Shown: positions 24,972 to 34,913 of the stretch, piece after piece
Numbering within the stretch: position 1 is the first letter of the stretch
How the letters are laid out: each line of letters begins with the position of its first letter
Assembly: GCF_946885885.1 (NCBI RefSeq)
Contig: NZ_CAMPHN010000031.1
Span: 1 to 35,695, forward strand
Length of the DNA stretch: 35,695 nucleotides
Direction of reading: 5' to 3'
Source of the DNA: an uncultured Pseudomonas sp.
Lineage (GTDB): Bacteria > Pseudomonadota > Gammaproteobacteria > Pseudomonadales > Pseudomonadaceae
Notes under the pieces: model-generated
What the model was told of the DNA's origin: nothing
Database searches by the model: none
Seen by the model: only the letters and a program-made list of their open reading frames with translations
Position numbers and translations under genes: made by a program

Positions 24972-25976
24972 TCAAGCGGAGCTTCGTATATTGTCTAAGA
25001 GAGACGACCCCTCCAAAAAATAGTCATTAGACCACGGGTCTTTAACCTGCAGCCCGCCTTCTTTCACGTGAGCCCAGGCCTCTTTGAAGGAGGGAGCGAA
25101 TTCACGGGTATCAAACATTTCAATCATTTTCTGTACAAAGTGCGTACGCGGCGTATTGCCTTCAGCAGCCTGATTAAAATTGTAGATGCGATAGAGTGCT
25201 ACTAGCACTAACTCTGCAAACTGCGGGGCAGACGGAATTTCCTCAGTGGCAGCCTGAGCATACCAACTTTCGCGCGGTGACTCGTATTGGAAGAGCATGT
25301 CCTGCGAGCCGAGATTCAAGGGCAGTGGCAGGGTAAGCCATCGGCTTAACGTCCATAATAAATCATGACTTAGAGATGGCAAGGCTATTTCATTGGACTG
25401 CCCTGCTAACTTCAGCGTGCGCTGAGAGGGTTCGGGCCAGAGCAAAGAAAACAGTTTTTCATTGTTACCTTGGGTGTGCAGAACGAGTTTTTTATAAATG
25501 ATAAATGGCGGCTTACTGCCCACCGGCGGAAAGGATTCTAGCTCATTAGAAAGATGAGGCAGCTCTTTAGCCAGCGCGTCCTCGGTTGCCACGACAAAGC
25601 CGCCAGCAGCACTAATCAATGTGCCAATAGTTGAGAGATTCCCCATACCCTGCAACACATCCCTAGCTTTGATACATTTCTCACTTAAGTACATATCACG
25701 TAATGCTCGCAACACCTGTTCATTGCGGCTGGGATGCAGGTGGAGGAAAAGGAACAGGTTTAGAGGACTTTCCTCATCATCCTTGTGCTTTTGCCAATCC
25801 GGCAGCACACCTTTCATGAAATAGCGTTTGCTGATCGCTTTGTACTTTTTAGGCAGGGATAAGCCATACAGTAATAGTTCAACTTGCTGCCAAGCTTGCT
25901 CGCGCTCTCCTACCCAGGCTTTGTCTTTGGTTTTCCAGAAGCTCACATCAAATCCAGCGAAGAAATCCGCGCTCAT
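24972..25976 (-). CDS. Putative immunity protein of toxin A2
   Basis: A 334-residue, probably cytoplasmic, helical protein starting 2 bases after the A2 stop codon. The N-terminal half resembles the large immunity-type proteins at 13217-13996 and 11555-12352 in layout: a helix with GEREQAWQQVELLLYGLSLP, then ISKRYFMKGVLPDW, then LFLFLHLHPSRNEQVLRAL. Compare FKKLFFEGAYES and YVCLSSPVVSIEFFEEVFNY in the A1 cassette protein. The C-terminus includes VKDPWSNDYFLEG, comparable to YSDPWFVNF. Similarity is low, as expected if each partner is matched to a different toxin tip. No named family recognised. Confidence 0.7.
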   Translation of the reverse strand: MSADFFAGFDVSFWKTKDKAWVGEREQAWQQVELLLYGLSLPKKYKAISKRYFMKGVLPDWQKHKDDEESPLNLFLFLHLHPSRNEQVLRALRDMYLSEKCIKARDVLQGMGNLSTIGTLISAAGGFVVATEDALAKELPHLSNELESFPPVGSKPPFIIYKKLVLHTQGNNEKLFSLLWPEPSQRTLKLAGQSNEIALPSLSHDLLWTLSRWLTLPLPLNLGSQDMLFQYESPRESWYAQAATEEIPSAPQFAELVLVALYRIYNFNQAAEGNTPRTHFVQKMIEMFDTREFAPSFKEAWAHVKEGGLQVKDPWSNDYFLEGSSLLDNIRSSA

Positions 25977-25978
25977 TG

Positions 25979-28900
25979 TTACTCCGCAATATTTTTAACG
26001 ATGCTAATGAAGTCTTTGATATCGAGTTGGTCCGCATAAGTAACTAGATATTCTTCAAAGTAGCTTTTGGTATCGCGCAAGGATATCGAAAGCTTCACCA
26101 TCACCTGACACTCCCGCGCCGTTGCCTTGGCCGGCTGCGAGAAGTTTTCCTTATAGAAGCCCGTCGTATCCCCCAATCCTCTGGGCAAGGCGCAAAATTC
26201 CTTCTGCGCCGTACCCTCATCCGTTTTGGTTGGTGGCTTGGACGCGGTAGGCGTCTGCTTGAAGTCCTGAAAGTACCAAAAAAACACGCTATTACCGTTG
26301 TGCTTGGGATCGCCCACAATAAGGTCGAGGTTTTTGCTATTCATCAACTTCTGATTCAAGCGCAAGTCATGGAAAAACTGGCGGTAGTAACCACGTGCCT
26401 CGTCGTTCGTGTCGTCCGCACTACCGACTTTATTCACGTCACTATCAAACCAACTAGCACTAAAAGGGCCGGCTAAGGACTTGAGCTCAACCCACTGCTC
26501 CTTGGTTTTATCACCATCAGGTGCCAGCACGATGTCGACACGGCGCTTATAGGGTTTATCTGAGTCCCTGGCCGGGCCAGCGATTGTATGCGCTAGTCGA
26601 TATGCTTGGCGCACCTCGTCGATACCAACAATCTGCATCCTCGGACTCGGGCCATGGTTTGCTTTGATCTGATAGATCAACATTTCAGCCAGCTGGAAAA
26701 TCGCACCGTGCTGTTTGTAGGGAAACCCGGAGATGAGGTCCGCGAGCAAGCTGGCAAACTTGCTTTTGTCGATCTTCAACTTGCCGGCAGCTTGCTGTTC
26801 CGAAAGATACAGAACCGCAAACAGCACTACTTCGCGCCGAACGCGCCAGTTTTTACTGCTGGTGAAAAAGTGGCGAATCTTGGCAGCTCCAAATGCCATG
26901 GCACCATTCAGGAAAGTGCCGTCGGCCATGAGCTTTTTGACCCCCTTGCCCTCGTTCTTTATTTCCTTCAGCACTTCTTTCAGCACTGGAGTGAATTCTT
27001 TGGGAGTCTTTATCGACTTACTCATGCGCCGTAGGGCCTTGGTGAGATCGGCCGCCACTTTCTGCCTAGGGGTCAATGCATATGCGTATGGTACTAAACC
27101 GCTATTGGTTACTAACCAAGAAGCATTTTTCGGCACTATGATGGAAGCTGTCTCCTCACCAAAACCACCGGCATCCAACGCCAGCTCGGCCAAGTAATCG
27201 ACCCATACCCAGAAGTCGTCCTCACTTTGAATGGCATTCATCAGGAAGCTAAACGCTTCATCATCCTGATACAGCTCGACTCCTATCTGAATAAACGGCA
27301 GTAGCTTTTCCAGGCGCTTGGTATTGCCCGAGAGCCCCGCTTTCACCGAGCTGCCAATCGCCCCTGCAAAATGCTTTGCTCCCGGAAACTTTTTCAGCGC
27401 GGCGACCATGCTTTTTGCCGGTCCTAACAGCGGCTTGATAGGCTTGGCCACCGGAATAACGGTAGCGGCACCGATAGCGGCGAATGCCAGAGTTCCTGCG
27501 TCGAAACGCGGGTCGTTGTTGCTCCAGTAAATCAGCTGTTCACCAATGGTGATGAAGTCTTCATAAGGGATCAGAAGCCCGACGCCCTCTTTAGCAGCTT
27601 TCCATACCGTGTCCCATGTCCAGGCATAGGCACTCGAGATTAGCCGAGATACGGGGTTTGTCAATTGGTATTGGCTTATCGGCATATCAGCAGGAGGCGC
27701 GGCGGCCATCATTTGCCCGGCCATTTCGGCAAACCCAGCACGGGTCAACAGGCTTACAAAGTTGCGTTCCTGGCCGCTAACTACTGCCACACGCATTTGT
27801 TTAAGCTGGCTTCCGACTACCCGTTTTCCGAGATTGCCCAGGCTATGGACGACCAGCTTATTGGCGCCTACCTGCAGCTCGGTCGTGTTGCTGCCATTAG
27901 CAAAGCTGACCAACGGAGCGCTGTTCCAATCGAACACCTTCACGCTGCGGATATGCGCTTGAAGCCCGCCAACTGCAAGACCGGAACCGCCAATATTGAG
28001 AGTGCCTGCATAAGCGGCCTTGGCAACGCGACCATCCACATACAACTCGATTTGGCCTTGCCACATACGCACAGCAACGCTGTGCCAGGCATCGGCACCA
28101 ACGCCAGCTAGGGCTACTGAAAACTCGCCTTCGTCGGTACGCACTGTGTACGCCATCCTGTCGCCATCATAGGCCAACCGGTGTGCACCATTCAGGTCGA
28201 AGACACTGCCGGGCGCACTGGGCTTAATGTCCAGACGCAGGCCAAAACCATCGCTTAGCTCAAGCAGCGAGGAGTTGGCCACGGTGGCCCGACTGGTCGA
28301 TTGAAACGCTGTACTACGCCCGCCGCCCATGGGATGGTCGCGGACAATTTCAGCATTGCTGACTACGGCACCAGCGCCACCTACCTCATCCGAAAAGATC
28401 TGCGAGCCGTCGGCTGAAAACTCCAAAGCGCTCATTTGCAGCGACAGCAACGGCTCCAGGTTGGGGTCGGACATATCGCCGATTTGAACACTCCCGCCAT
28501 CCTGGGACGCGATCTGCAAGCTGCCGCTGACCTCATAGGCCGCCTGCACCGCAACGCCATAGCTGTCATAGCTGACTACGCCGGGCTCATCGACATCCGC
28601 CACCAGCATGGCGTCCTGAGCCTCAATGGAGCGGTTGCTGCCAGAGGCCACCTTGAAATTGAGTTCAGCGCTGGCGATATAACCCACTTGAGCGCGCCAA
28701 ATATCGTCGCTGGCGTTCAAGCCTGCGACAAAAGTGGCCTTGGCCACACCCGCACCATCAGTTAGCTGATAAGGGGTCTGCATGACCCCGCGTCCCGCAT
28801 TGAATACTACGGGCACACCTACAGCCGGCTGGCCGTTTGCGCGCTTGACCTTGGCGGTCAGGGTGACGATTTCGCCTTTCTCCGGCTGAGTCTTACTGGC

Positions 28901-31900
28901 GCTCAACTCGATGGTGGCGCCTTTGATCGATAGGTCGGCTTCGGCGGAGGCGGTACCTGCCGTAATCACAGCTTTGGTATTGGCAGTATCCAACTCTCCG
29001 CCGGTTACTATGATGAAGGCCTTACCGTTCAGCGTCGACAACTGCTGCTCAACAATGCGCATACTGTCGGCCAGTTCGAAACTCACCGGTGTATCGTCTT
29101 CCACCAAGTTGTTGAATTTGTCATATACCTCAACATCGATACGAGCCTGGCCTTGCTCAAGAGCTTCCGCCTGCCCGGTCACCCGTGTAACAACGCGACT
29201 GGGCGCACCAGCAGTGACCTTGACGGTCTTCCAGCTGGTTTTGCTACCGGGATTGTCCTGAATTTCTACAAATATCTTGGTTGTGGCGCCTTTTCGCGTC
29301 GGCATGCTCAGGGTGTTATCGAATACCCCGAAATCAGTACTGGTTTGAGCCTGTTTGCTCAGACTTCCGTCGCCCTGCAACGACCAAAGTATGGTCACCG
29401 GCTTCTTCTTGTCGGGATCGCGGCTGGCATAGCCCAGTAAGGTGGCCTTGAAGTCCAGCTTGGGATCATCCGCACTCAACAGATAGGAGCTGGCGGTTTC
29501 TTCCTTAAAGCCGATATTGGTCGACTCCAGCGCCAAGGTCTCAAAGGCGAATTCCCAAAGCACGTTGCCCACATCGTTATTGGCATACAGACGCAGCGAC
29601 AGAAAGTCATCGGCATCAAGCTTAGCCAGCTGGCCGATGTCTTCGAACTTGATGGTCTGCGTCTTATCGACGGTGGCTCTAACTTCCTGCTGCCCGAAGG
29701 CCAGCACCAACTCGCGCTCGCCTTTGTAGCTCCAGGATTCCAGCGCGCCAACCGAGGATTTGATCAGGTCGTAGATAAAGCTTACATAGCGATCACTGCT
29801 GACAATGGTCGGCGTTTTGTTGTTGTAAATATCGGTGTTGCTGCCCTCGGCGTTTTCACGGCGAATCTCTTTCACGTTCAACTCATACAAACTGAACTGC
29901 ATCTCCGGCCGGTACTTCCAGCTGTACATCGGCTCGGGCTTTTTCAGGTTCAGCTCAGGGTGTTCCTTGTCCGCCTTGCGGTAGGCCTGCCGGGCGATTT
30001 CGCTGGCTTGTTCGTCGTGCAGCGGGACTTGTACCGGTACGTATTTGCTCGGGCGGTATTTGAGGATGCCTTCGCCGTTGCCGGTGGCGAAGTCCGGGTT
30101 GCGGTTTTCCGGCTGCCCGGCCACTTGCAGGTAGAGGTGTTGTTTGGCCAACACTTTTTCCGGCAGTTGGATGACCTGCACCTGTTGGCCGGGTTTGATT
30201 TTGAATTGCGAGAGGTTGTTGGCGCCCACAGGGGCGAGTTGGTTGGCGGCAACGATTTTGGCCAGGCGGCCGGTATAGCCGTAGTCGGCCAGGGCTTCGG
30301 GCAGGGGGCCGCCGTCCTGGTCGCGCCAGTCGGTGTAGATGGCGATGCTGATATCGCTGCCCAGGCCCGCGCCTTCGTTGCCGATCAGTTGTTTCTTTTC
30401 CTCGCCTTTGGTCATGCCCCGTTCGATCTTGTTTTTGCGCTCGGCCCAGACTTTCAGGTTGGGCGGGGTGAGCTGGATGCGCGCCTGGTTGAGGTCGATC
30501 ATGTTGCCGTTCAGCGAGGCGTTGAGGCTGATCCGGGCGCTGCCCATATAACCGGTGGGGCGGTTGATGGCGATGATGCGCACCTGCTCGCCCGACTTGA
30601 GGTGGTTGGCGGTGCGCTTTTGAAATTCTTCGGTAAAACCGCCAGCGCTTTGCCACTTGGTGAAGTTGGCTTCGCCGTTGCGACCTGCCAGGGCGTAGTT
30701 GTTTTCGACGGCGCCACGCAACTGAATGGTGAAGCGGAAGCTGCCTTGCTTGTCATCCACACCGGAGTAGTTTTTGTACAGCTCGTTCTCGTGCAGGCCG
30801 CGGCGCTCGGCCACCAGTTGCCCGGTGGATTCGCGGAATACATAGATATCGGTGTCGCGCAGGTCTTCGCTGGTGATGCTTTGCAACAAGCCACGGTCCT
30901 TGAAGTCGGCCGTGGTATCGATCAGGCGAGTGAAGTCGGGGGCGGTTTCCTCGGTGCTGGCCGGTTTGCCGCTGTGCCGGCTGGACAGGTAGATGCCTTG
31001 CAGTTCGGCTTCTGCGACTGCGGTTTCGACGAAGACTTCGCGCTCTTTGCCGTCGATGGTTTTTTTGACCTTCTTGCCCGGCACTATGATTTCCGGTTTT
31101 TCGTCGCCGTCGAAGTCGTAGGCATCCTGGACGGTTTTGGCGTAGTCGCTGGTCTCTGGGTTGTAGGCTGTTTTGGCGTCCAGTTTGACATTGGCAAAGG
31201 CAGCGGCACCATCCACCACCATCAGATCGACGGGGAAGTCGAATTTCGGTTTTACCGGTGTGGCCATAGTCGCGATGACCATGGCGGCACCCATGCTGTA
31301 GACCCCCAGGCCATTGCAGAAGTCGTAGTCCTGGCGCACCAGGTAGTAGGGCATCATCGAGTTGCCGCGCGGGTTGAAGCGCGAGTAGTACAGCTCCAAG
31401 TAGACCGGAGTGGTGTACTCGAAGGTGAACCCGGGGCAAGCCGGTAGAAAGTAGTTCATGCGGTACTTGCCGTCCGCATCGGTGATGGCGAAGCCACCAG
31501 CGATATGCCCGCCCAGGCTCACCGGAACGCTGGGCATCTTGCCGTAGATTTCGCTGTCATGATCACGGCGCAGGTTCGTCGCGACCTTGCCATCCTTGCC
31601 GAAGAAGCCCACGCGAAAGGCGATGGTGTTGGCCGTTTGGTGCAGGATGTCGCCGGCTTCGGACAGCAGCAGCGAGGCACTGGAAGCCGAGGGTTGCACG
31701 CTGGCTTTGATCGGCAGTTCGAGCAACAGCAGATCCGAGCCGTCTTTGAGGTAGCGATTGTTCTCGGCGCGCACCAGCACGGTCAAGGTGTTGGGGGCGA
31801 TCGAGGGCTTCTGGATGGTTTCGCCGCCGGCGGTTTTGAAGGTGCTGCCACGGTAAGCCGCCGCGGTCATTTCTTCGTGCTCGGGGTAACGCGTCTTGGC

Positions 31901-32239
31901 GTCCGCCAGGCGCTGCAACAGGCTGCGGTAATAGGCGCCCGCCATGATCTGCGCGCGCTCGTACTCGCCGGTTTTCTCGGCGATTTCGCGGCCTTCGTTG
32001 CCGCTGCTGTCGTACTCGACGTAGTACGGATTACCCGCCGGGCTCAAGACGATCGCCCGGGTATAGACCGCGCCATGCTTGTAGTAGGTCTGCGGGATAT
32101 ACACGCCAGGAATCATACCCAACGACCAGAAGGCATGGACGCCGCTGCTCCAGCCAATCAGCAGGCAGACGACCAGGCTGAAGGTGCTACTGCGCACTAA
32201 GGTGCGGCATAAGGTGCGAAAGAAAAGCAGCATGTCCAT
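25979..32239 (-). CDS. Giant secreted polymorphic toxin A2, C-terminal PD-(D/E)xK-like nuclease
   Basis: A 2,086-residue protein with the same first 774 residues as A1, including the signal peptide (1-36). Residues 775-1008 are homologous but diverged from A1 (for example LVLAFGQQEVRATV versus LVLAFGEQEIEATF). Two invasin-type Ig domains follow (about 1008-1195, with GAPSRVVTRVTG and VPVVFNAGRGVM), then a clear LamG/ConA-like domain (about 1330-1445, FGLRLDIKPSAPGSVFDL and WHSVAVRMWQGQIELYVDG). IVPK is at 1701-1704 and AYA at 1719-1721. The 365-residue tip contains KRRVDIVLAP and EQWVELKS, giving D1902, E1918 and K1920 as a PD-(D/E)xK core, after a helix with QLAEMLIYQI and the strand MQIVGID. 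Only the core resembles the A1 tip. It lies between full-length B and a putative immunity gene. Confidence 0.8.
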   Translation of the reverse strand: MDMLLFFRTLCRTLVRSSTFSLVVCLLIGWSSGVHAFWSLGMIPGVYIPQTYYKHGAVYTRAIVLSPAGNPYYVEYDSSGNEGREIAEKTGEYERAQIMAGAYYRSLLQRLADAKTRYPEHEEMTAAAYRGSTFKTAGGETIQKPSIAPNTLTVLVRAENNRYLKDGSDLLLLELPIKASVQPSASSASLLLSEAGDILHQTANTIAFRVGFFGKDGKVATNLRRDHDSEIYGKMPSVPVSLGGHIAGGFAITDADGKYRMNYFLPACPGFTFEYTTPVYLELYYSRFNPRGNSMMPYYLVRQDYDFCNGLGVYSMGAAMVIATMATPVKPKFDFPVDLMVVDGAAAFANVKLDAKTAYNPETSDYAKTVQDAYDFDGDEKPEIIVPGKKVKKTIDGKEREVFVETAVAEAELQGIYLSSRHSGKPASTEETAPDFTRLIDTTADFKDRGLLQSITSEDLRDTDIYVFRESTGQLVAERRGLHENELYKNYSGVDDKQGSFRFTIQLRGAVENNYALAGRNGEANFTKWQSAGGFTEEFQKRTANHLKSGEQVRIIAINRPTGYMGSARISLNASLNGNMIDLNQARIQLTPPNLKVWAERKNKIERGMTKGEEKKQLIGNEGAGLGSDISIAIYTDWRDQDGGPLPEALADYGYTGRLAKIVAANQLAPVGANNLSQFKIKPGQQVQVIQLPEKVLAKQHLYLQVAGQPENRNPDFATGNGEGILKYRPSKYVPVQVPLHDEQASEIARQAYRKADKEHPELNLKKPEPMYSWKYRPEMQFSLYELNVKEIRRENAEGSNTDIYNNKTPTIVSSDRYVSFIYDLIKSSVGALESWSYKGERELVLAFGQQEVRATVDKTQTIKFEDIGQLAKLDADDFLSLRLYANNDVGNVLWEFAFETLALESTNIGFKEETASSYLLSADDPKLDFKATLLGYASRDPDKKKPVTILWSLQGDGSLSKQAQTSTDFGVFDNTLSMPTRKGATTKIFVEIQDNPGSKTSWKTVKVTAGAPSRVVTRVTGQAEALEQGQARIDVEVYDKFNNLVEDDTPVSFELADSMRIVEQQLSTLNGKAFIIVTGGELDTANTKAVITAGTASAEADLSIKGATIELSASKTQPEKGEIVTLTAKVKRANGQPAVGVPVVFNAGRGVMQTPYQLTDGAGVAKATFVAGLNASDDIWRAQVGYIASAELNFKVASGSNRSIEAQDAMLVADVDEPGVVSYDSYGVAVQAAYEVSGSLQIASQDGGSVQIGDMSDPNLEPLLSLQMSALEFSADGSQIFSDEVGGAGAVVSNAEIVRDHPMGGGRSTAFQSTSRATVANSSLLELSDGFGLRLDIKPSAPGSVFDLNGAHRLAYDGDRMAYTVRTDEGEFSVALAGVGADAWHSVAVRMWQGQIELYVDGRVAKAAYAGTLNIGGSGLAVGGLQAHIRSVKVFDWNSAPLVSFANGSNTTELQVGANKLVVHSLGNLGKRVVGSQLKQMRVAVVSGQERNFVSLLTRAGFAEMAGQMMAAAPPADMPISQYQLTNPVSRLISSAYAWTWDTVWKAAKEGVGLLIPYEDFITIGEQLIYWSNNDPRFDAGTLAFAAIGAATVIPVAKPIKPLLGPAKSMVAALKKFPGAKHFAGAIGSSVKAGLSGNTKRLEKLLPFIQIGVELYQDDEAFSFLMNAIQSEDDFWVWVDYLAELALDAGGFGEETASIIVPKNASWLVTNSGLVPYAYALTPRQKVAADLTKALRRMSKSIKTPKEFTPVLKEVLKEIKNEGKGVKKLMADGTFLNGAMAFGAAKIRHFFTSSKNWRVRREVVLFAVLYLSEQQAAGKLKIDKSKFASLLADLISGFPYKQHGAIFQLAEMLIYQIKANHGPSPRMQIVGIDEVRQAYRLAHTIAGPARDSDKPYKRRVDIVLAPDGDKTKEQWVELKSLAGPFSASWFDSDVNKVGSADDTNDEARGYYRQFFHDLRLNQKLMNSKNLDLIVGDPKHNGNSVFFWYFQDFKQTPTASKPPTKTDEGTAQKEFCALPRGLGDTTGFYKENFSQPAKATARECQVMVKLSISLRDTKSYFEEYLVTYADQLDIKDFISIVKNIAE

Positions 32240-34913
32240 CTATCAAGCATCCCTGAGCTGGCGCTATTGGCTATTGTTCAAACGGTTCAATTCGCTTTGC
32301 AGTTGGCGCAGGTTGAGCTGCCCTTCCGCATAGGCTTTAAGTGCGGGTTGGGCTTCGCCGCCGACCAGGGCAAAACCGATCAGGTCGAGGGTCTGTAGCA
32401 CCAGCTCGCCGCGGCTGAGCACCCGGTAATTGCTCACCTGCCCAACACCCACGGGGACGATGCGTTTGGCCTGCGGGTCGAGGCCGACCAGCACCACGTA
32501 ATCATCGTTGTCCGGCAGGTAGTCGTAGCTGTCGCCCAACTTCAAGGCGGCCAGATCGACACTGACCGCACCTTCCACGGCAATGCCGCCGGGCTGCATG
32601 CCGTACATCCAGTACGGCATGGCCAAGGGCTCGACCGGGTACGGCAATTGCGCGAACTCGAGGAGTTGCGCATGCACGTCGCCGCTCTGGGTGCCATCGG
32701 GGAATTGCAAGCTGGCCTGGCTCAGATCGAGCTTCAACTCGCCTTGCAGCAGGCTGAACACCTGACCGCCTTCCAGAGCGCTATAGGGCAGGTTGCTGTT
32801 CAACTGTGCCAGCTGGAAGCGGCCCAGTTCATTGCTGCGTCCACCCTGAATGGCGACAGCTTTACGCTCGCTGCCGTAGTTGCGATTGCTCTGGCCTGGG
32901 TTCAGCTCCAGCCGGTAGTTGCCGCCGGCAATGTTCTCCTGCGCCGCATCGCCGAAGCCGAAGTTGAAGGCGCCATCGCGGTTGGTGCGAGTGCTGCGAC
33001 CCAGCTCGACCAGGCGGACCTCCAGGTCGGGAACCGGCTGCTGCAACTGGTCGAACACCGCGCCGCTGATCAGGGTCGGCAAGGCTCGCGTCTGGTAGCG
33101 GATGCGTTGCAGTTCCTGGCCGTCGTAGCGCACCTCGACCGAGACTTCGGCGGCGTACGCCACATCCCGCGCGGGGTAGAAGGCGACTACCTGATTGCCG
33201 GGCAGCAGCGACAACTCGCCCGGTACGGGCTCATAGCTGCGATTTACATCCACCAATTGGTAACCTTTGGCCTCCAGCGGGTTTACGCCTAACGGATCCA
33301 TATCCACATAGGTTTTACCGTTAGCGCTTTCGAATACCTTGAGTTCCAACTTGGTCGGATCGATGGCCTGGTTGAAGTAGAGGGTGATGAAGTCATTGGG
33401 GTCGACGTTCTTCGCGGCGTTATTTGGCGAAATGCGCTCGATGGCAATCGGCACCTGCTCCTGCGTCACCACGGTGATGCTGCGGTTGCTCTGGGCGACG
33501 ACTTGTTGATTGCCATCCTGCAACACGGCAAGCAGACGGTATTGGCCGCTTTGCGGCGGAATTTGCAGGGTCGCGCTCTTCAGTGTGGTGTCGCCCAGCA
33601 GACCCGCTTCGGCGAGGCTGTCGCCATTGCTCGAGAGCAGGAACACGCGCGGGACGAGTTGGCCACTAAGGTCTTCGATACGCGCCGCCACTTGCAGGCT
33701 GATCGGCTCGCCGAGGTTGAGCAGTTCGCTGCCCTCGGTCGGCAGCACCCAGTTGATCGCGGCTTGCCCGGACAGCTCCAGGCTGTACTCGCGTCGTAGC
33801 TGATTGCCGGCCTGGTCGCGGGCCTCCAAGGTCAGGCTGACCGGCTGGCCGAGCGGCAAACCGACCTGGGCGGCGAAGCGGAACTCGCCGGCCTGGGCGC
33901 CCGGTTGCAGGGCAACGTCCTGGCCATTGAGCTGGAAGCTGGCGAGGTTGTTTTCGCGCACGGTGCCCGTGATCGGGTAAGGCTGCTCGCTGACCCGGTT
34001 CTGCGCGGGCAGCTCCAATAGCGGCGCATCGAGGATGATCTGCGGCGCTTGTCGATCCAACTGCCAACTGAGGCTCTGGCGGGTTTCCTGGCCACTGTTG
34101 TCGCGCGCGATCAACTCGGCGCCGAACGTCGACTGGCCGTCCGGAATAGTCAGGCTTTCGCGCAGATCCAGGAGCTGGGCGCCGGGCTCGCGCAGCGTCA
34201 AGCTGCGGCCATTGAGCGTGACCCGCTGCAAACCGCCTTCGGCGAATACCTGGCCGCTCAAGACAAAGCTGGCGCCCGGCAACAGGCTGCCGTTGGCCGG
34301 CGACAGATTGTCGAAGCGCGGTGCGGCGAAGCTGGTTTGCGGCGGCTGGTAGGTGACCAGAACGCTACGTTGAACGCTGCGCTGCTCGACCCAGCCCTGA
34401 ATCGACAGGGTGTTAGGCCCCGGCTGCAAGTTAAGGGCAGTGGACTGGAAGTTGAACTCGGTGACCTGGGCGGTCGGCGACAGGGTGGCGGCCTGGCCGT
34501 TGACCAATACCTCCAGGCGCTGGGCCGGCTGGTCGCTACGCAGCAGGCCGCGCACCACCAGAGTGGCCTCGGTCAACACAGCACCCGACTGCGGGTAATC
34601 GATACGCAGGCCGATATCGCTGGCCAACGGCTGACGCTCCACGTTACGCGCGAGCTGCGCCGCGTTGCCGGCCTTGTCGAAGGCCGTCAGGGTTAACAGG
34701 TTAGTGCCTTCGAGTAGCGGCACGCTCGCCGTCCACTGCGCCGCTTGCACGCTCACGGCAAAACGCGCGCCCGGGAAGCGATCTGAGCTGAACTCCAGAC
34801 GATCCACGCCTGAGCCACTGTCGCTGACGCTGCCACTCAGGTTGACGCTGTCTTCATTGACGCTGAGGAAGTCCGGGCCGTCGATGCTGACATCCGGCGC
34901 CACGCGATCGGGG
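29881..34913 (-). repeat. About 5.0-kb direct repeat, copy 2
   Basis: Partner of 18266-23298. The left edge fades through scattered mismatches near 29881-29917. The right edge is sharp at 34913, where this copy continues into the thrombospondin type-3 repeats while copy 1 continues into unrelated leader sequence. Confidence 0.92.

Noticed and set aside
18266..34913. Possibility that the 5-kb repeat is an assembly artefact
   Set aside because: The two copies have different flanks on both sides and scattered mismatches at one edge, which fits a real duplication. Long reads would settle it.
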